A stretch of DNA of 64,000 nt from Sphingobacterium thalpophilum (GTDB lineage: Bacteria > Bacteroidota > Bacteroidia > Sphingobacteriales > Sphingobacteriaceae): the NCBI RefSeq assembly GCF_901482695.1, contig NZ_LR590484.1, positions 2,046,001 to 2,110,000 of the forward strand, written 5' to 3'. A model generated the notes under the pieces. That model made no database searches. It saw only the letters and a list, made by a program, of their open reading frames with translations, and was not told the origin of the DNA. Positions 17,368 to 26,678 of the stretch are shown here, piece by piece (the stretch's first letter is position 1; the number at the start of each line of letters is the position of its first letter). Both the position numbers and the translations under genes were made by a program.

Positions 17368-18444
17368 TCACAGCTCTTTCATCCGCCGGTTGATCGATAC
17401 ATCCACATAGGTATCTTTCAGTCGGTCCACAGCGTCTTTCTCCACGCTGAGTTTGGTATCCGACTCGTAATCATGTAGCTGTCTGAGGTTTTGGATCTCG
17501 TTGTCATAAGGGTCCCGTCCAGCCAGCAGTTTTACGATGACCGGCAGGCATTCCAAAAAGACAAACAGTAAGGCGATAAAAAAGACAGCATTTGCATTGG
17601 ACTCGTTCACTTTTCCGTTAGCGTCATATTTTAGATTGCCCAGGGCAGCATTGCGGTCGGCAAAGCCGGCAACATTGACTGCGCTGTCAAGTGATGTATT
17701 GGACAGCACTTTTTGGTCAAGGATACCCTCGAATTGCTGCTTCTGCCGAATGGTACTCTGCTGAGCCATTATTTTATTCCGCAAGGTATCCAGGTAGGCC
17801 TCTTTTTTCTTCAGTTCGTCGGCCTTCATTTTGGCGTAAGGTCCATATCCCATTACGCCGGATGTTTCTGTGGTTTTATTTCCAAATATCTCGTAGTTCA
17901 GCTTGGTACGGTCAGTTTTGATACTGGATTCCAGAGAATCCCGTTCAACCATCGTCGCTTTTAGCTGGCTGACCTCGTTAGCGTATTTTTTATTGAATGT
18001 GCTGTTCAGCGTATCTATTTTGGCCCGTTGATCCGCGAGGTAACGTACCCGGAGGTTTTCACGGATTTCTTTGTCGAAAATCTTGAGCTCCAGCGGCCGG
18101 GAGATCACCAGACCGATCAAGATCGCCAATAGGATACGCGGCAGTGCCTGTAAAAGCTGCATCCAGCCACTTTTGGATTTATTGATGCTTAAGACAATGT
18201 AGCGGTCCATATTGAATATCGCCAAACCCCAGATCACGCCAAATACAATAGCCAGTAGCCAGTCCAATGTCCCTCCGCTGAATACAAAATACATAGCGTA
18301 TCCGCCTGAAAGGCTGGCAAATAAGCCGGTAAAAAAGATCGTTGCACCGATGGCTGTGTATTTGCTATGCTCTTCAGGATACTTTTCAAGTGTTTCTTGA
18401 TGCACCCCCGCACATCGCCAAAAGAAACGGTTAATAGCGCTCAT
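17368..18444 (-). CDS. DUF4407 membrane protein
   Basis: Membrane protein of the DUF4407 family. It has four hydrophobic segments: two near residues 25-85 (ATIFFTGLFASLSGGYAMYF and a neighbour), one about 100-115 (ILLAILIGLVISRPLELKIF), and one near the C-terminus (VFFIALLFVFLECLPVIVKL). Between the third and fourth lies a long helical, probably extracytoplasmic, region. The opening INRFFWRCAG and the motif FNMDRYIV are typical of the family. Function unknown. I take ATG 18444; the TTG at 18462 lies in a sequence resembling a -7 box. Confidence 0.85.
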   Translation of the reverse strand: MSAINRFFWRCAGVHQETLEKYPEEHSKYTAIGATIFFTGLFASLSGGYAMYFVFSGGTLDWLLAIVFGVIWGLAIFNMDRYIVLSINKSKSGWMQLLQALPRILLAILIGLVISRPLELKIFDKEIRENLRVRYLADQRAKIDTLNSTFNKKYANEVSQLKATMVERDSLESSIKTDRTKLNYEIFGNKTTETSGVMGYGPYAKMKADELKKKEAYLDTLRNKIMAQQSTIRQKQQFEGILDQKVLSNTSLDSAVNVAGFADRNAALGNLKYDANGKVNESNANAVFFIALLFVFLECLPVIVKLLAGRDPYDNEIQNLRQLHDYESDTKLSVEKDAVDRLKDTYVDVSINRRMKEL

Positions 18445-18577
18445 TAAAATATTTTTACTCAAATTGACAGATATTTTTTACAAGATTTATGAATAAGTTT
18501 TTGTTTTACAATAGGATGACGATTGTACGCATACCATCAACTGTCCTTCCTCTGCTAGTGTATTTGCCTAATTTTAT

Positions 18578-18585
18578 TATCTTTG
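18578..18585 (+). promoter_or_regulatory. -7 box of the M3 peptidase gene
   Basis: TATCTTTG fits TAnnTTTG and lies 27 bases before the ATG. No TTG at the expected -33 distance was found. Confidence 0.45.
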
Positions 18586-18612
18586 GAAAAAAATCAGGAA
18601 TAATCAGACAAT

Positions 18613-20724
18613 ATGAAGAAAAGACAACTTTTGCCATTTTTAATGATAGTGGCAACTGCAATTGTTGGTTGTGAGGAGAAAAAGATAATGACAGATAATC
18701 CTCTTTTATTAGCCTATGACACGCCGTTTAATGTTCCACCATTTGACAAGATCAAAAACGAGCATTTTAGGCCCGCCTTTGAAGAGGCTATAAAAGTACA
18801 TAATTTGGAGATAGACTCGATCGTCAATAATTCGGAAAAACCGAATTTTCAAAATACCATTGTGGCATTGGAAAATGCAGGAAGCCTATTGAACAATGTA
18901 TCTACTGTATTTTACAATTTGAACAGTGCTAACACAAACGATAGTATTCAGGCTATAGCAAAAGATCTGGCTCCGATACTTTCGAGCCATTCCGACGAAA
19001 TCTCGATGAATGCGAAGTTGTTCGATAAGATCAAAGAAATTTGGAATAACCGCAATAGCCTCGGTCTGGATGCCGAAGATACTAAGCTTCTGGAAGAGAC
19101 TTACAAGAGTTTTGTGCGTTCCGGTGCCAATCTAAAAGAAGCGGATAAAGAAAAAATGAAAAAGATCAATGCCGAACTTTCGACATTGACAACGCAATTT
19201 GGTCAGAATTTATTGGCCGAAACCAATGCCTATGAGCTTGTAGTCGACTCTGCAAGCCAGTTGGAGGGCCTGCCAGAATCGTTAAAAACAGCAGCAGCTG
19301 AGGAAGCGACCGCAAAAGGCAAAAAAGACAAATGGGTCTTTACATTGCAGAATCCGTCGATCATGCCGTTCTTGCAGTATGCTAAAAACCGCGAATTAAG
19401 AAAACAGATCTGGGATGCTTACCAGATGCGCGGCAATCACGACAATACCAGTGATAACAAGGAAATCATCCAGAAGATTGTGAACCTGCGTCTTCAGAAA
19501 GCCAAGTTGCTTGGCTATGCATCACATGCCAACTATGTTCTGGAAGAATCAATGGCCAAGACACCGGAAAATGTGTATGCGCTTCTAAATAAGCTCTGGG
19601 CGCCAGCATTGGCAAAAGCAAAAGGTGAGGAAGCAGATATTGCCAAGGAGATCAAGGCCGAAGGCGGAGACTTTGCTGTAGCACCTTACGACTGGAGATA
19701 CTACACGGAGATTATTCGTAAAAAACGTTTTGCACTTGATGAAGATGAGATCAAACCTTACCTGAGCCTGCCGGCGGTCCGTGAAGGCGCCTTTGCTGTA
19801 GCGAACAAACTGTATGGATTGACGTTTGTCGCACTCAACAATGTGCCTACTTATCACGAAGAAGTGGAAGTGTATGAGGTTAAGGACAAGGATGGTTCAC
19901 ATCTAGGACTGCTGTATGCAGATTTTTTCCCACGTGAGTCTAAGCGTGGTGGTGCATGGATGACATCATACCGTGATCAGTCTACTAAAGACGGCAAACG
20001 GGTAGCTCCGGTTATTTCCATCGTGTGTAACTTTACGAAACCTGTAGGAAAAAATCCGGCTTTATTGACCTTTGATGAGGCAACGACCTTATTCCATGAA
20101 TTTGGACATGCCTTGCATGGCCTGCTCTCCAATGTCAGATACCGCTCTATGGCGGGAACGTCGGTTCCACGTGACTTTGTGGAACTGCCTTCTCAGATCA
20201 TGGAAAACTGGGCAGCGGATCCGGAAGTGTTAAAGACTTATGCCAAACATTACAAAACCAAAGAGGCAATGCCGGACTCGTTGATCCAAAAAATGGAAAA
20301 AGCCGGAACTTTTGATCAGGGATTTGCAACCGTGGAATATCTCGCAGCTTCGTTGTTGGATATGAACTACCATGCCACTACCAAGGAAATCTCTAAAGAT
20401 ATCAACAGTTTTGAAAAAGGAGCAATGAAAAAGATAGGACTGATAGAAGCGATTATTCCCCGCTATAGAAGTACCTATTTCCAACACATTTTTAACAGTG
20501 GATATTCAGCTGGCTATTATGCATATATCTGGTCCGAAGTACTCGACTCGGATGCTTTCGCAGCTTTCAAAGAAAAATCCTTATACGACCAGCCGACCGC
20601 CGATTCCTTCAGAAAGAATATTCTTCAAAAAGGGGGCACAGACGATCCGGCTAAAATGTATCGAACATTTAGAGGTGCCGATCCGGATCCAAAATATTTA
20701 TTGAAAAAGCGCGGGCTCAATTAA
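18613..20724 (+). CDS. M3 family peptidyl-dipeptidase, lipoprotein
   Basis: Zinc oligopeptidase of the thimet/Dcp family, 703 residues. The zinc motif is HEFGHALHG in TLFHEFGHALHG. Other M3 blocks visible are YADFFPRESKRGGAW (upstream of the active site) and FNSGYSAGYYAYIWSEV near the C-terminus (substrate-binding Tyr/His region). An N-terminal signal with lipobox-like AIVGC indicates a lipoprotein, so it probably degrades peptides in the periplasm or at the outer membrane. Closest functional relative is peptidyl-dipeptidase Dcp. Single gene, ended by a strong terminator at 20738. Confidence 0.93.
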   Translation: MKKRQLLPFLMIVATAIVGCEEKKIMTDNPLLLAYDTPFNVPPFDKIKNEHFRPAFEEAIKVHNLEIDSIVNNSEKPNFQNTIVALENAGSLLNNVSTVFYNLNSANTNDSIQAIAKDLAPILSSHSDEISMNAKLFDKIKEIWNNRNSLGLDAEDTKLLEETYKSFVRSGANLKEADKEKMKKINAELSTLTTQFGQNLLAETNAYELVVDSASQLEGLPESLKTAAAEEATAKGKKDKWVFTLQNPSIMPFLQYAKNRELRKQIWDAYQMRGNHDNTSDNKEIIQKIVNLRLQKAKLLGYASHANYVLEESMAKTPENVYALLNKLWAPALAKAKGEEADIAKEIKAEGGDFAVAPYDWRYYTEIIRKKRFALDEDEIKPYLSLPAVREGAFAVANKLYGLTFVALNNVPTYHEEVEVYEVKDKDGSHLGLLYADFFPRESKRGGAWMTSYRDQSTKDGKRVAPVISIVCNFTKPVGKNPALLTFDEATTLFHEFGHALHGLLSNVRYRSMAGTSVPRDFVELPSQIMENWAADPEVLKTYAKHYKTKEAMPDSLIQKMEKAGTFDQGFATVEYLAASLLDMNYHATTKEISKDINSFEKGAMKKIGLIEAIIPRYRSTYFQHIFNSGYSAGYYAYIWSEVLDSDAFAAFKEKSLYDQPTADSFRKNILQKGGTDDPAKMYRTFRGADPDPKYLLKKRGLN

Positions 20725-20737
20725 TCGGATACCGCGT

Positions 20738-20773
20738 AAAAAGGGAGATATGAAAATATCTCCCTTTTTTTTA
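20738..20773 (+). terminator. Rho-independent terminator of the M3 peptidase gene
   Basis: 14-base perfect arms (20738-20751 and 20756-20769), GAAA loop and a run of T immediately after: a canonical intrinsic terminator. Confidence 0.9.
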
Positions 20774-20782
20774 TATAAATAC

Positions 20783-20812
20783 TTGCAATTCTAAAAACAA
20801 TGCTTACATTTG
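20783..20812 (+). promoter_or_regulatory. Promoter of the small CxxC protein
   Basis: TTG (20783-20785), 19-base spacer, TACATTTG (20805-20812): a full match to the Bacteroidota promoter consensus. The ATG follows 40 bases later. Confidence 0.7.
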
Positions 20813-20852
20813 AATATTATTTATAATGAGTCTAAATAAATACTGGTAAAGC

Positions 20853-21173
20853 ATGTGTGATACAAAAGTTCTGAGCCAACGCGGCGATACCCATATCAGT
20901 GTCTGCCATAAGTGCAAGACATATTATATCTGGCAGCAAAGTTTTGTGCTGACATTTACACCGGGTAAGTTTGCCGACTTTCTGAGCATCATAAAAAGTA
21001 ATGGCGATGAACTTTTTTTTAGTTCGTTTCCAGACGGCGAATTTCGGTTGATCATGAAAACACCTTATCCGGATATTGTATTTTCGTTTAACGAAGAGCA
21101 ATGGCAGAATTTTAGGGATGCCTTGCAGGAGTCTTATTACATGAACGAATTTTATAGTATGCTGAATAATTAA
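20853..21173 (+). CDS. Small conserved protein with CxxC motif, 106 residues
   Basis: Short cytoplasmic protein, possibly a member of a Bacteroidota-restricted DUF (DUF6686-like; recalled, not verified). An N-terminal Cys (MCDTK) and a CHKCK knuckle at about residues 18-22 could form half a zinc site. Then follow a beta-rich middle and a helical tail ending EFYSMLNN. No signal peptide. It has its own consensus promoter and is insulated by terminators on both sides, so it is expressed as a single gene. Function unknown. Confidence 0.75.
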   Translation: MCDTKVLSQRGDTHISVCHKCKTYYIWQQSFVLTFTPGKFADFLSIIKSNGDELFFSSFPDGEFRLIMKTPYPDIVFSFNEEQWQNFRDALQESYYMNEFYSMLNN

Positions 21174-21244
21174 GATAAAAAGTCCTGTTGCTTCGCTTGT
21201 GTTTCATCTCTCTTTCCTTATGCGTTGCCAACAGGCACAAACAA

Positions 21245-21287
21245 AACCCTCAGCCAAAAGCGTAGCATTGCTTATGGGCTGAGGGTT
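21245..21287. terminator. Bidirectional terminator between the small protein gene and ugd
   Basis: Arms AACCCTCAGCC (21245-21255) and GGCTGAGGGTT (21277-21287) are perfect complements with a 21-base loop. They lie between convergent genes; pyrimidine-rich sequence follows on the plus strand. Confidence 0.7.
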
Positions 21288-21309
21288 CTTCCTTTATCCT
21301 GTTGATGTA

Positions 21310-22695
21310 TTATTCGCCTATCGCATAGTATTTAAAACCGAGTGCTTCAAGCTGACTGCGGTCCAGAAGTTTACGGCCATCAAACACAAAAGCAGGTTTC
21401 TTCATTTGTTCTTTTATAGCTTGCCAGTCATAAACTTTAAATTCGTCCCATTCGGTTAACACGGCGATGGCATGGGCATCGTCACAAGCCTCATAAGGGC
21501 TACTAACGACCTTTACCAAGGCTTTGTTTTCTTCGGATGAGCGGGTATTCAGATAATCCAGGTCCGCATAGATTCGTTCGGCTGATACTTTGGGGTCATA
21601 TACCGTTATCTCCGCCTGTTCGTTGAGTAGGTAGTCGGCCACATAGATCGCCGCTGATTCACGCGTATCGTTGGTGTCTTTTTTAAATGCCCAGCCTAAG
21701 AAAGCGATTTTCTTTCCGGATACTGTATTGTACAGCGTTTGTATGATGTTGTCGGCAAAGCGGCGTTTCTGATAATCATTCATGATGATCACCTGGTCCC
21801 AGTACTCCGCGACTTCCGTGAGACCGTAGCTACGGGCAATATAAACGAGATTGAGAATATCTTTCTGGAAGCAGGAGCCGCCGAAGCCGACCGAGGCTTT
21901 GAGAAATTTGGGGCCGATGCGGGTGTCCATGCCGATGGCTCTGGCCACTTCATCCACATTCGCACCTGTCTTTTCACAGAGAGCGGAGATCGAATTGATC
22001 GACGAAACACGTTGGGCCAAAAATGCATTGGCTGTTAATTTGGAAAGCTCAGAGGACCATAGGTTGGTGGTTAGGATTTTGCTCCGGTCTACCCATTGTG
22101 CATAGATATCCACCAGTGCGGCAATAGCATCTTTGTTTTCGCCGCCGATAAGTACGCGGTCCGGCTTGATCAGATCCTGTATCGCTGTTCCCTCAGCCAG
22201 GAACTCCGGATTAGAAAGAATATGAAAGTTGACACCATTGCCTGTGTTGTCCAGAATACTCTTTAAAGCAGCTGCGGTGCGTACGGGCAATGTGGACTTT
22301 TCAACAACGATCTTATCATTTTTGGCGACTGCGGCAATCTGCCGCGCGCACAGCTCAATATATTTTAAATCTGCTGCCATGCCTTTGCCCTTACCGTAAT
22401 TTTTGGTTGGTGTATTGACAGAAATGAAGATCATGTCAGCTTCATCAATAGCTTTGTTGATATCGGTGGAAAAAAACAGATTTCGATCGCGGGCTTCAGC
22501 AACGATTTCCTTCAATCCAGGCTCATAAACAGGTAGGTTGTCCAGATCTTTATCGTTCCAGGCCTCGATGCGGGCTGCATTCATATCAACAATGGTAATC
22601 TCAATATGAGGACACTGACTGGCTACAACAGACATGGTGGGGCCTCCTACATAACCAGCACCGATGCAGCATATTTTCTTGATCGTTTTGCTCAT
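21310..22695 (-). CDS. ugd: UDP-glucose 6-dehydrogenase
   Basis: Oxidises UDP-glucose to UDP-glucuronate with two NAD+, supplying uronic acid precursors for surface polysaccharides. 461 residues. The Rossmann motif GAGYVGGPT is at residues 12-20, FISVNTPTK is the NAD-side loop, and the catalytic cysteine is in [20 protein letters not shown] and [14 protein letters not shown] are further UGDH blocks. The GYVGGPT form and length resemble the eukaryotic-type UGDH more than short bacterial Ugd. Preceded by a TACATTTG -7 box. Confidence 0.95.
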   Translation of the reverse strand: MSKTIKKICCIGAGYVGGPTMSVVASQCPHIEITIVDMNAARIEAWNDKDLDNLPVYEPGLKEIVAEARDRNLFFSTDINKAIDEADMIFISVNTPTKNYGKGKGMAADLKYIELCARQIAAVAKNDKIVVEKSTLPVRTAAALKSILDNTGNGVNFHILSNPEFLAEGTAIQDLIKPDRVLIGGENKDAIAALVDIYAQWVDRSKILTTNLWSSELSKLTANAFLAQRVSSINSISALCEKTGANVDEVARAIGMDTRIGPKFLKASVGFGGSCFQKDILNLVYIARSYGLTEVAEYWDQVIIMNDYQKRRFADNIIQTLYNTVSGKKIAFLGWAFKKDTNDTRESAAIYVADYLLNEQAEITVYDPKVSAERIYADLDYLNTRSSEENKALVKVVSSPYEACDDAHAIAVLTEWDEFKVYDWQAIKEQMKKPAFVFDGRKLLDRSQLEALGFKYYAIGE

Positions 22696-22728
22696 TTTGA
22701 CTAACTTAATCAGCTATAAATTGAACAG

Positions 22729-22736
22729 CAAATGTA
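22729..22736 (-). promoter_or_regulatory. -7 box of ugd
   Basis: TACATTTG on the minus strand, 33 bases before the ATG; no clear -33 element. Confidence 0.45.
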
Positions 22737-22870
22737 AATATTTCGCGTGATAGTTTTTTGCCGGTCACACTTATTATTTACGCTCTCCTTTTAGAAAATA
22801 CACGCAATACCTGCGATCTGCTAAAAAATGTATCATATTTATGCTAATTTTACATTAAAAAAGGAACGGT

Positions 22871-24874
22871 TTGATTAAGCAAGAAGTTATTGACAAGGTA
22901 CTGGAAACAGTACGGATAGAAGAAGTGGTGGGTGACTTCGTTGATTTAAAGAAACGTGGCACTTCCCTGATCGGAAATTGTCCTTTTCATAATGAGAAAA
23001 CACCTTCATTTCATGTCTCTGTTTCCAAAGGTATCTATAAGTGCTTTGGTTGCGGCGCAGGTGGAGATTCGCTCAAGTTTGTTATGGAACTGGAGAAGTT
23101 CTCCTATCCTGAAGCTATTCGCTATTTAGCGGATAAATATGCGATCCAGATTGAAGAAGTGGAGCGCTCTCCGGCACAACTTGCCGCACAGGATAAAAGG
23201 GAAAGCCTTTACGTGCTCAGCGCCTGGGCCGGTAAGTTTTTTGTGGAGCGCCTGTGGAAGACTGAGATGGGACAGGTCATTGGACTCAACTACTTCAAAG
23301 AGCGCGGATACCGTGAGGATATCATCAAAAAATTCGAACTCGGTTACTCGCCAGAAGAATGGACTGCCCTGGTGGACAGTGCGCAGGCAGCCGGATTTCA
23401 TCCGGACTATCTGGTAGCAAGTGGTCTGGCGATCGAACGGGATGATAAGTCGCTCTACGATCGTTTCAGGGGACGCGTCATGTTCCCGATTCATAATCTG
23501 ACGGGGCGTATTATCGGCTTTGGCGGCCGTACGTTAAAAACCGATAAAAAGGTCGCCAAATATGTCAACTCGCCCGAGAGCGACATCTACCATAAGTCGG
23601 ATGTGCTCTATGGTCTCAACTTCGCCAAAAAGGCCATCATGGACGAAGACAATTGCTATCTTGTCGAAGGGTACGCCGACGTCCTGTCGGTGCATCAGGC
23701 AGGAGTCGAAAATGTGGTGTCTTCGTCGGGTACCTCTCTTACAACAGGCCAGATTAAACTGATCTCCCGCTTCACAAAAAATGTCACCATCCTTTACGAT
23801 GGAGACGAAGCCGGCATTAAAGCGTCTTTGCGGGGTACAGACATGCTCCTGGAAGAAGGGTTAAATGTGAAAGTCCTGCTCTTCCCTGATGGAAACGACC
23901 CCGATTCTTACATTCAGAAATTTGGTGCTGCAGCTTTTAAGGATTATGTCAAATCCCGGCAGCAGGACTTTATCTTTTATAAAACCAGCATCTTGTTGCG
24001 CGATGCGAGCAACGATCCCATAAAAAGAGCAGAGGTGATACGTGATGTTGTCGAAAGTATTGCTCTGATACCCGATGAAATCAAGGTTTCGGTCTTTATT
24101 CGGGAATGCAGCAGCCTGCTGGACATCGAGGAGCGTATTTTGCTTGCCGAACTCAACAAGATAAGGCTCAATAGAGCAAAGAAAGCGGATAAAGAAGCAT
24201 CCCGGAAAACGCAGGGGCCACCTGCAGGTGCCGGAATGCCTCCACCTGGTATGGATGGCCCACCACCGGATTTCTTCATGACCGATGAGGAACGAGCAGG
24301 AATACCTGCCATGGAATCTGAGAATCAACCCACCCAGCTGACCTCCGAAGTTTTGCAGGAACGTGAGATCGTCCGCATTCTGATCAATTACGGGGATTAT
24401 CTGGCAACTTGGGAGGGGGACGGTGATATCCCTGTCGCTGGTGTGCTATTGGGCAACATCAATGATATTGAATTTAAAGACAAGGCGGCTGCATATATCT
24501 TAAAGGCTTATCGTGATGCCGCCGAAAATTATGAAATTCCGGACCCCAAGCAGTTTTATTCCAATGCTGACGCTGCGGTATCTGAACTCGCGATCAACTG
24601 TGTTGCCAGCAAATATTCACTAAGTGAAAACTGGAACGACGACAAACGCAAGATTTACGTCAGCCAGGAGTATGAGCATCTGAAGCAGCTTGTCGTTACC
24701 GCGATCTATCGCATCAAAAAGCGGAAGATAGAAGCAGAGATGCACAATATCCGTGAAGAGATGAAACATGAAAAGGATATTGGCAATCTCGAAGTGTTGC
24801 TCTTTAAATATCAAAAACTCAAAGAAGCGGAGAAGCTTCTGGGTGGCTTTCTTGGAAATACCATTGTGAAATAA
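22871..24874 (+). CDS. dnaG: DNA primase
   Basis: Synthesises RNA primers for replication. Domains: CHC2 zinc finger (CPFHNEKTPSFH...CFGCGAGGD, residues about 37-65), catalytic core, TOPRIM with YLVEGYADVLS and LYDGDEAG (about 255-320), a Pro/Gly/Met-rich linker (about 455-475) and a helicase-binding C-terminal domain. 667 residues. The start is TTG at 22871, supported by the conserved opening IKQEVIDKVLETVRIEEVVGDFV and a purine-rich AAAAAAGGAACG stretch upstream. yraN follows after 8 bases. Confidence 0.96.
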   Translation: MIKQEVIDKVLETVRIEEVVGDFVDLKKRGTSLIGNCPFHNEKTPSFHVSVSKGIYKCFGCGAGGDSLKFVMELEKFSYPEAIRYLADKYAIQIEEVERSPAQLAAQDKRESLYVLSAWAGKFFVERLWKTEMGQVIGLNYFKERGYREDIIKKFELGYSPEEWTALVDSAQAAGFHPDYLVASGLAIERDDKSLYDRFRGRVMFPIHNLTGRIIGFGGRTLKTDKKVAKYVNSPESDIYHKSDVLYGLNFAKKAIMDEDNCYLVEGYADVLSVHQAGVENVVSSSGTSLTTGQIKLISRFTKNVTILYDGDEAGIKASLRGTDMLLEEGLNVKVLLFPDGNDPDSYIQKFGAAAFKDYVKSRQQDFIFYKTSILLRDASNDPIKRAEVIRDVVESIALIPDEIKVSVFIRECSSLLDIEERILLAELNKIRLNRAKKADKEASRKTQGPPAGAGMPPPGMDGPPPDFFMTDEERAGIPAMESENQPTQLTSEVLQEREIVRILINYGDYLATWEGDGDIPVAGVLLGNINDIEFKDKAAAYILKAYRDAAENYEIPDPKQFYSNADAAVSELAINCVASKYSLSENWNDDKRKIYVSQEYEHLKQLVVTAIYRIKKRKIEAEMHNIREEMKHEKDIGNLEVLLFKYQKLKEAEKLLGGFLGNTIVK

Positions 24875-24882
24875 GGGTATGT

Positions 24883-25239
24883 ATGGCAAGGCATCTTGAA
24901 ATAGGGTCATTGGGCGAACAGCTTGCTACAGACTATCTGGTCGGGATAGGCTGTAAAATAGTGTTAAGAAATTGGCGCTTTAAGAATTTAGAGGTAGATT
25001 TGATTGTCATGGATGGGGATACCCTGGTGTTTGTGGAAGTGAAGACAAGATCCGGAACAGACTTTGGGCAGCCATATGAATTTGTGGACCTGCGCAAGCA
25101 GCGGCGGCTGGTTCGCGCAGCACAGGCGTACATACTGAAACACGCCTATGTAGGAGAGCTCAGGTTTGATGTTGTTGCAATAACAAATAGTGAAAATCCG
25201 GACATTACCTATATAAAAGATGCATTTTGGGACAGCTGA
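24883..25239 (+). CDS. YraN family endonuclease-like protein (UPF0102)
   Basis: Small PD-(D/E)xK-fold protein of the UPF0102 family; role in the cell not established. The core is visible as NLEVDLIVMDGDTLVFVEVK (acidic residue, then E-V-K), preceded by GEQLATDYLVGIG and RNWRF. 118 residues, normal. The ATG lies 8 bases after the dnaG stop, so the two genes are most likely co-transcribed. Confidence 0.88.
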   Translation: MARHLEIGSLGEQLATDYLVGIGCKIVLRNWRFKNLEVDLIVMDGDTLVFVEVKTRSGTDFGQPYEFVDLRKQRRLVRAAQAYILKHAYVGELRFDVVAITNSENPDITYIKDAFWDS

Positions 25240-25283
25240 AGGAGGCTGTGGAGTGAATAAATAAAAAGAAAAATAATAATTAG

Positions 25284-26312
25284 ATGAAAAAAATCACCTA
25301 TTTCATTGCGATTACAGCACTTGCTTTTACTTCTTGTAAGTCCAAAAAAACAGCTTTGGAGTTTGCGGCTCCGGGGCCGAATCAGGCAGTGCTAAAAGGA
25401 AGTCCTGTGCAACTGAAATTGAAATTCGAATCGGTAACAATGGATTCTGTTGCCTATTTCGTGGACGACAGGCATGTAGGATCTTCTACCGATACGGCAG
25501 CAATAACTGTCGACACGAAAGATATGGCCTATGGTCCGCGTAATATTTCTGCCCTGGTCTACAGCGGTGGTCAGTCTGATTCGGTGTCGAGTACATTTTT
25601 TATTGTTCCTGCTGCGGCCAAAAATTATGGATTTGAGGTTGTTAATAAATACCCGCATGACACAACTGCTTTCACCCAGGGGCTGCAGTTTGCAGATGGG
25701 GTGCTGTATGAATCCAATGGACGCTATGGCGAATCCAACCTCCGCAAAGTGGACCTGAAAACAGGAAAGGTACTGAAGGAGATCAAATTCGATGAGAAGA
25801 CCTTTGCCGAGGGCATGACGTTGGTAGGCAATAAACTTTTTATGCTGACCTGGCAGCAGGGGGAAGGATACGTGTTTGATAAAAATACATTTGCAAAAGA
25901 AAGTTCTTTTAAATACGAAAATAGTAAAGAGGGCTGGGGAATTACCTACGATGGAAAGCGCCTGATTAAATCCGACGGATCCAACAAATTGTATTTCCTT
26001 GATGCTACCACCGGTAAGGAACTCCATGCCATTGCTGTCTATGATGAAAACGGGCCGGTGGACGAACTGAACGAATTAGAATATATTGATGGAAAAGTAT
26101 ATGCCAATGTGTATCAGAAGGATATTATCGTCATTATTGACCCTGAGACCGGAGCCGTAGAAGGACGGATAAACTTAGTAGGTATTTACGAACATACTTC
26201 CGCTTATGATAACGAGCTCAATGGTATTGCTTATGATCAGGCCAACAAACGTCTTTTTGTAACGGGTAAACTGTGGAATACTTTATTTGAGATTAAGGCC
26301 ATCGAACAGTAG
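25284..26312 (+). CDS. Glutaminyl-peptide cyclotransferase (beta-propeller type), lipoprotein
   Basis: Plant/bacterial type glutamine cyclotransferase, which converts N-terminal Gln to pyroglutamate. Signal peptide with lipobox (ALAFTSCKS) marks an exported lipoprotein. Residues about 25-110 form an Ig-like extra domain; 115-342 are the five-bladed propeller with family blocks FTQGLQF, YESNGRYG, FAEGMTL, WGITYDGK and NELEY. T9SS-bearing Bacteroidota often expose N-terminal Gln after cleavage, which such enzymes cap (family knowledge). 44 bases downstream of yraN. A strong terminator follows. Confidence 0.92.
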   Translation: MKKITYFIAITALAFTSCKSKKTALEFAAPGPNQAVLKGSPVQLKLKFESVTMDSVAYFVDDRHVGSSTDTAAITVDTKDMAYGPRNISALVYSGGQSDSVSSTFFIVPAAAKNYGFEVVNKYPHDTTAFTQGLQFADGVLYESNGRYGESNLRKVDLKTGKVLKEIKFDEKTFAEGMTLVGNKLFMLTWQQGEGYVFDKNTFAKESSFKYENSKEGWGITYDGKRLIKSDGSNKLYFLDATTGKELHAIAVYDENGPVDELNELEYIDGKVYANVYQKDIIVIIDPETGAVEGRINLVGIYEHTSAYDNELNGIAYDQANKRLFVTGKLWNTLFEIKAIEQ

Positions 26313-26339
26313 CTGATCTTAGTATTGCTTTAATAAGCT

Positions 26340-26376
26340 AAAGGGAATGTCAGGAGAGGGACATTCCCTTTTTTGC
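26340..26376 (+). terminator. Rho-independent terminator after the cyclotransferase gene
   Basis: 12-base perfect arms (26340-26351 and 26360-26371), 8-base loop, T-run directly after. Confidence 0.88.
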
Positions 26377-26615
26377 GTGTTTTATCGATTCATTGTTGCA
26401 TTAAAGGTGTTATCAATTTGATACGCCGGTTATTGGCTACCGCTGGGCAATAAATCCTGTTCACACCTTGGTTGCAAGTGCTAGAAGATGGAGCTTTTTT
26501 GCTAGGTCTTCCCAGCAGGGAATGATTGTCCCCCATGGAGAGGTGGTGATTTTGCACTTAGGGGCTGGCTGAGATATCCTTTGCCCAGTTTATATATCGC
26601 GATAAAAAGAAGAGT

Positions 26616-26673
26616 CCCAATCATAACAAAAAAGGGATGAGCGTACGCTCATCCCTTTTTTGTTATGATTGGG
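26616..26673. terminator. 58-base perfect palindrome between convergent genes
   Basis: Two 29-base arms (26616-26644, 26645-26673) are exact reverse complements with no spacer. The core GGGATGAGCG/CGCTCATCCC is flanked by A6 and T6 tracts, so either strand forms a hairpin followed by T6. It lies 5 bases after the Kelch gene stop and acts as its terminator; the 239 bases between this and the terminator at 26340 hold no gene that I can see. Confidence 0.85.
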
Positions 26674-26678
26674 TCCGA

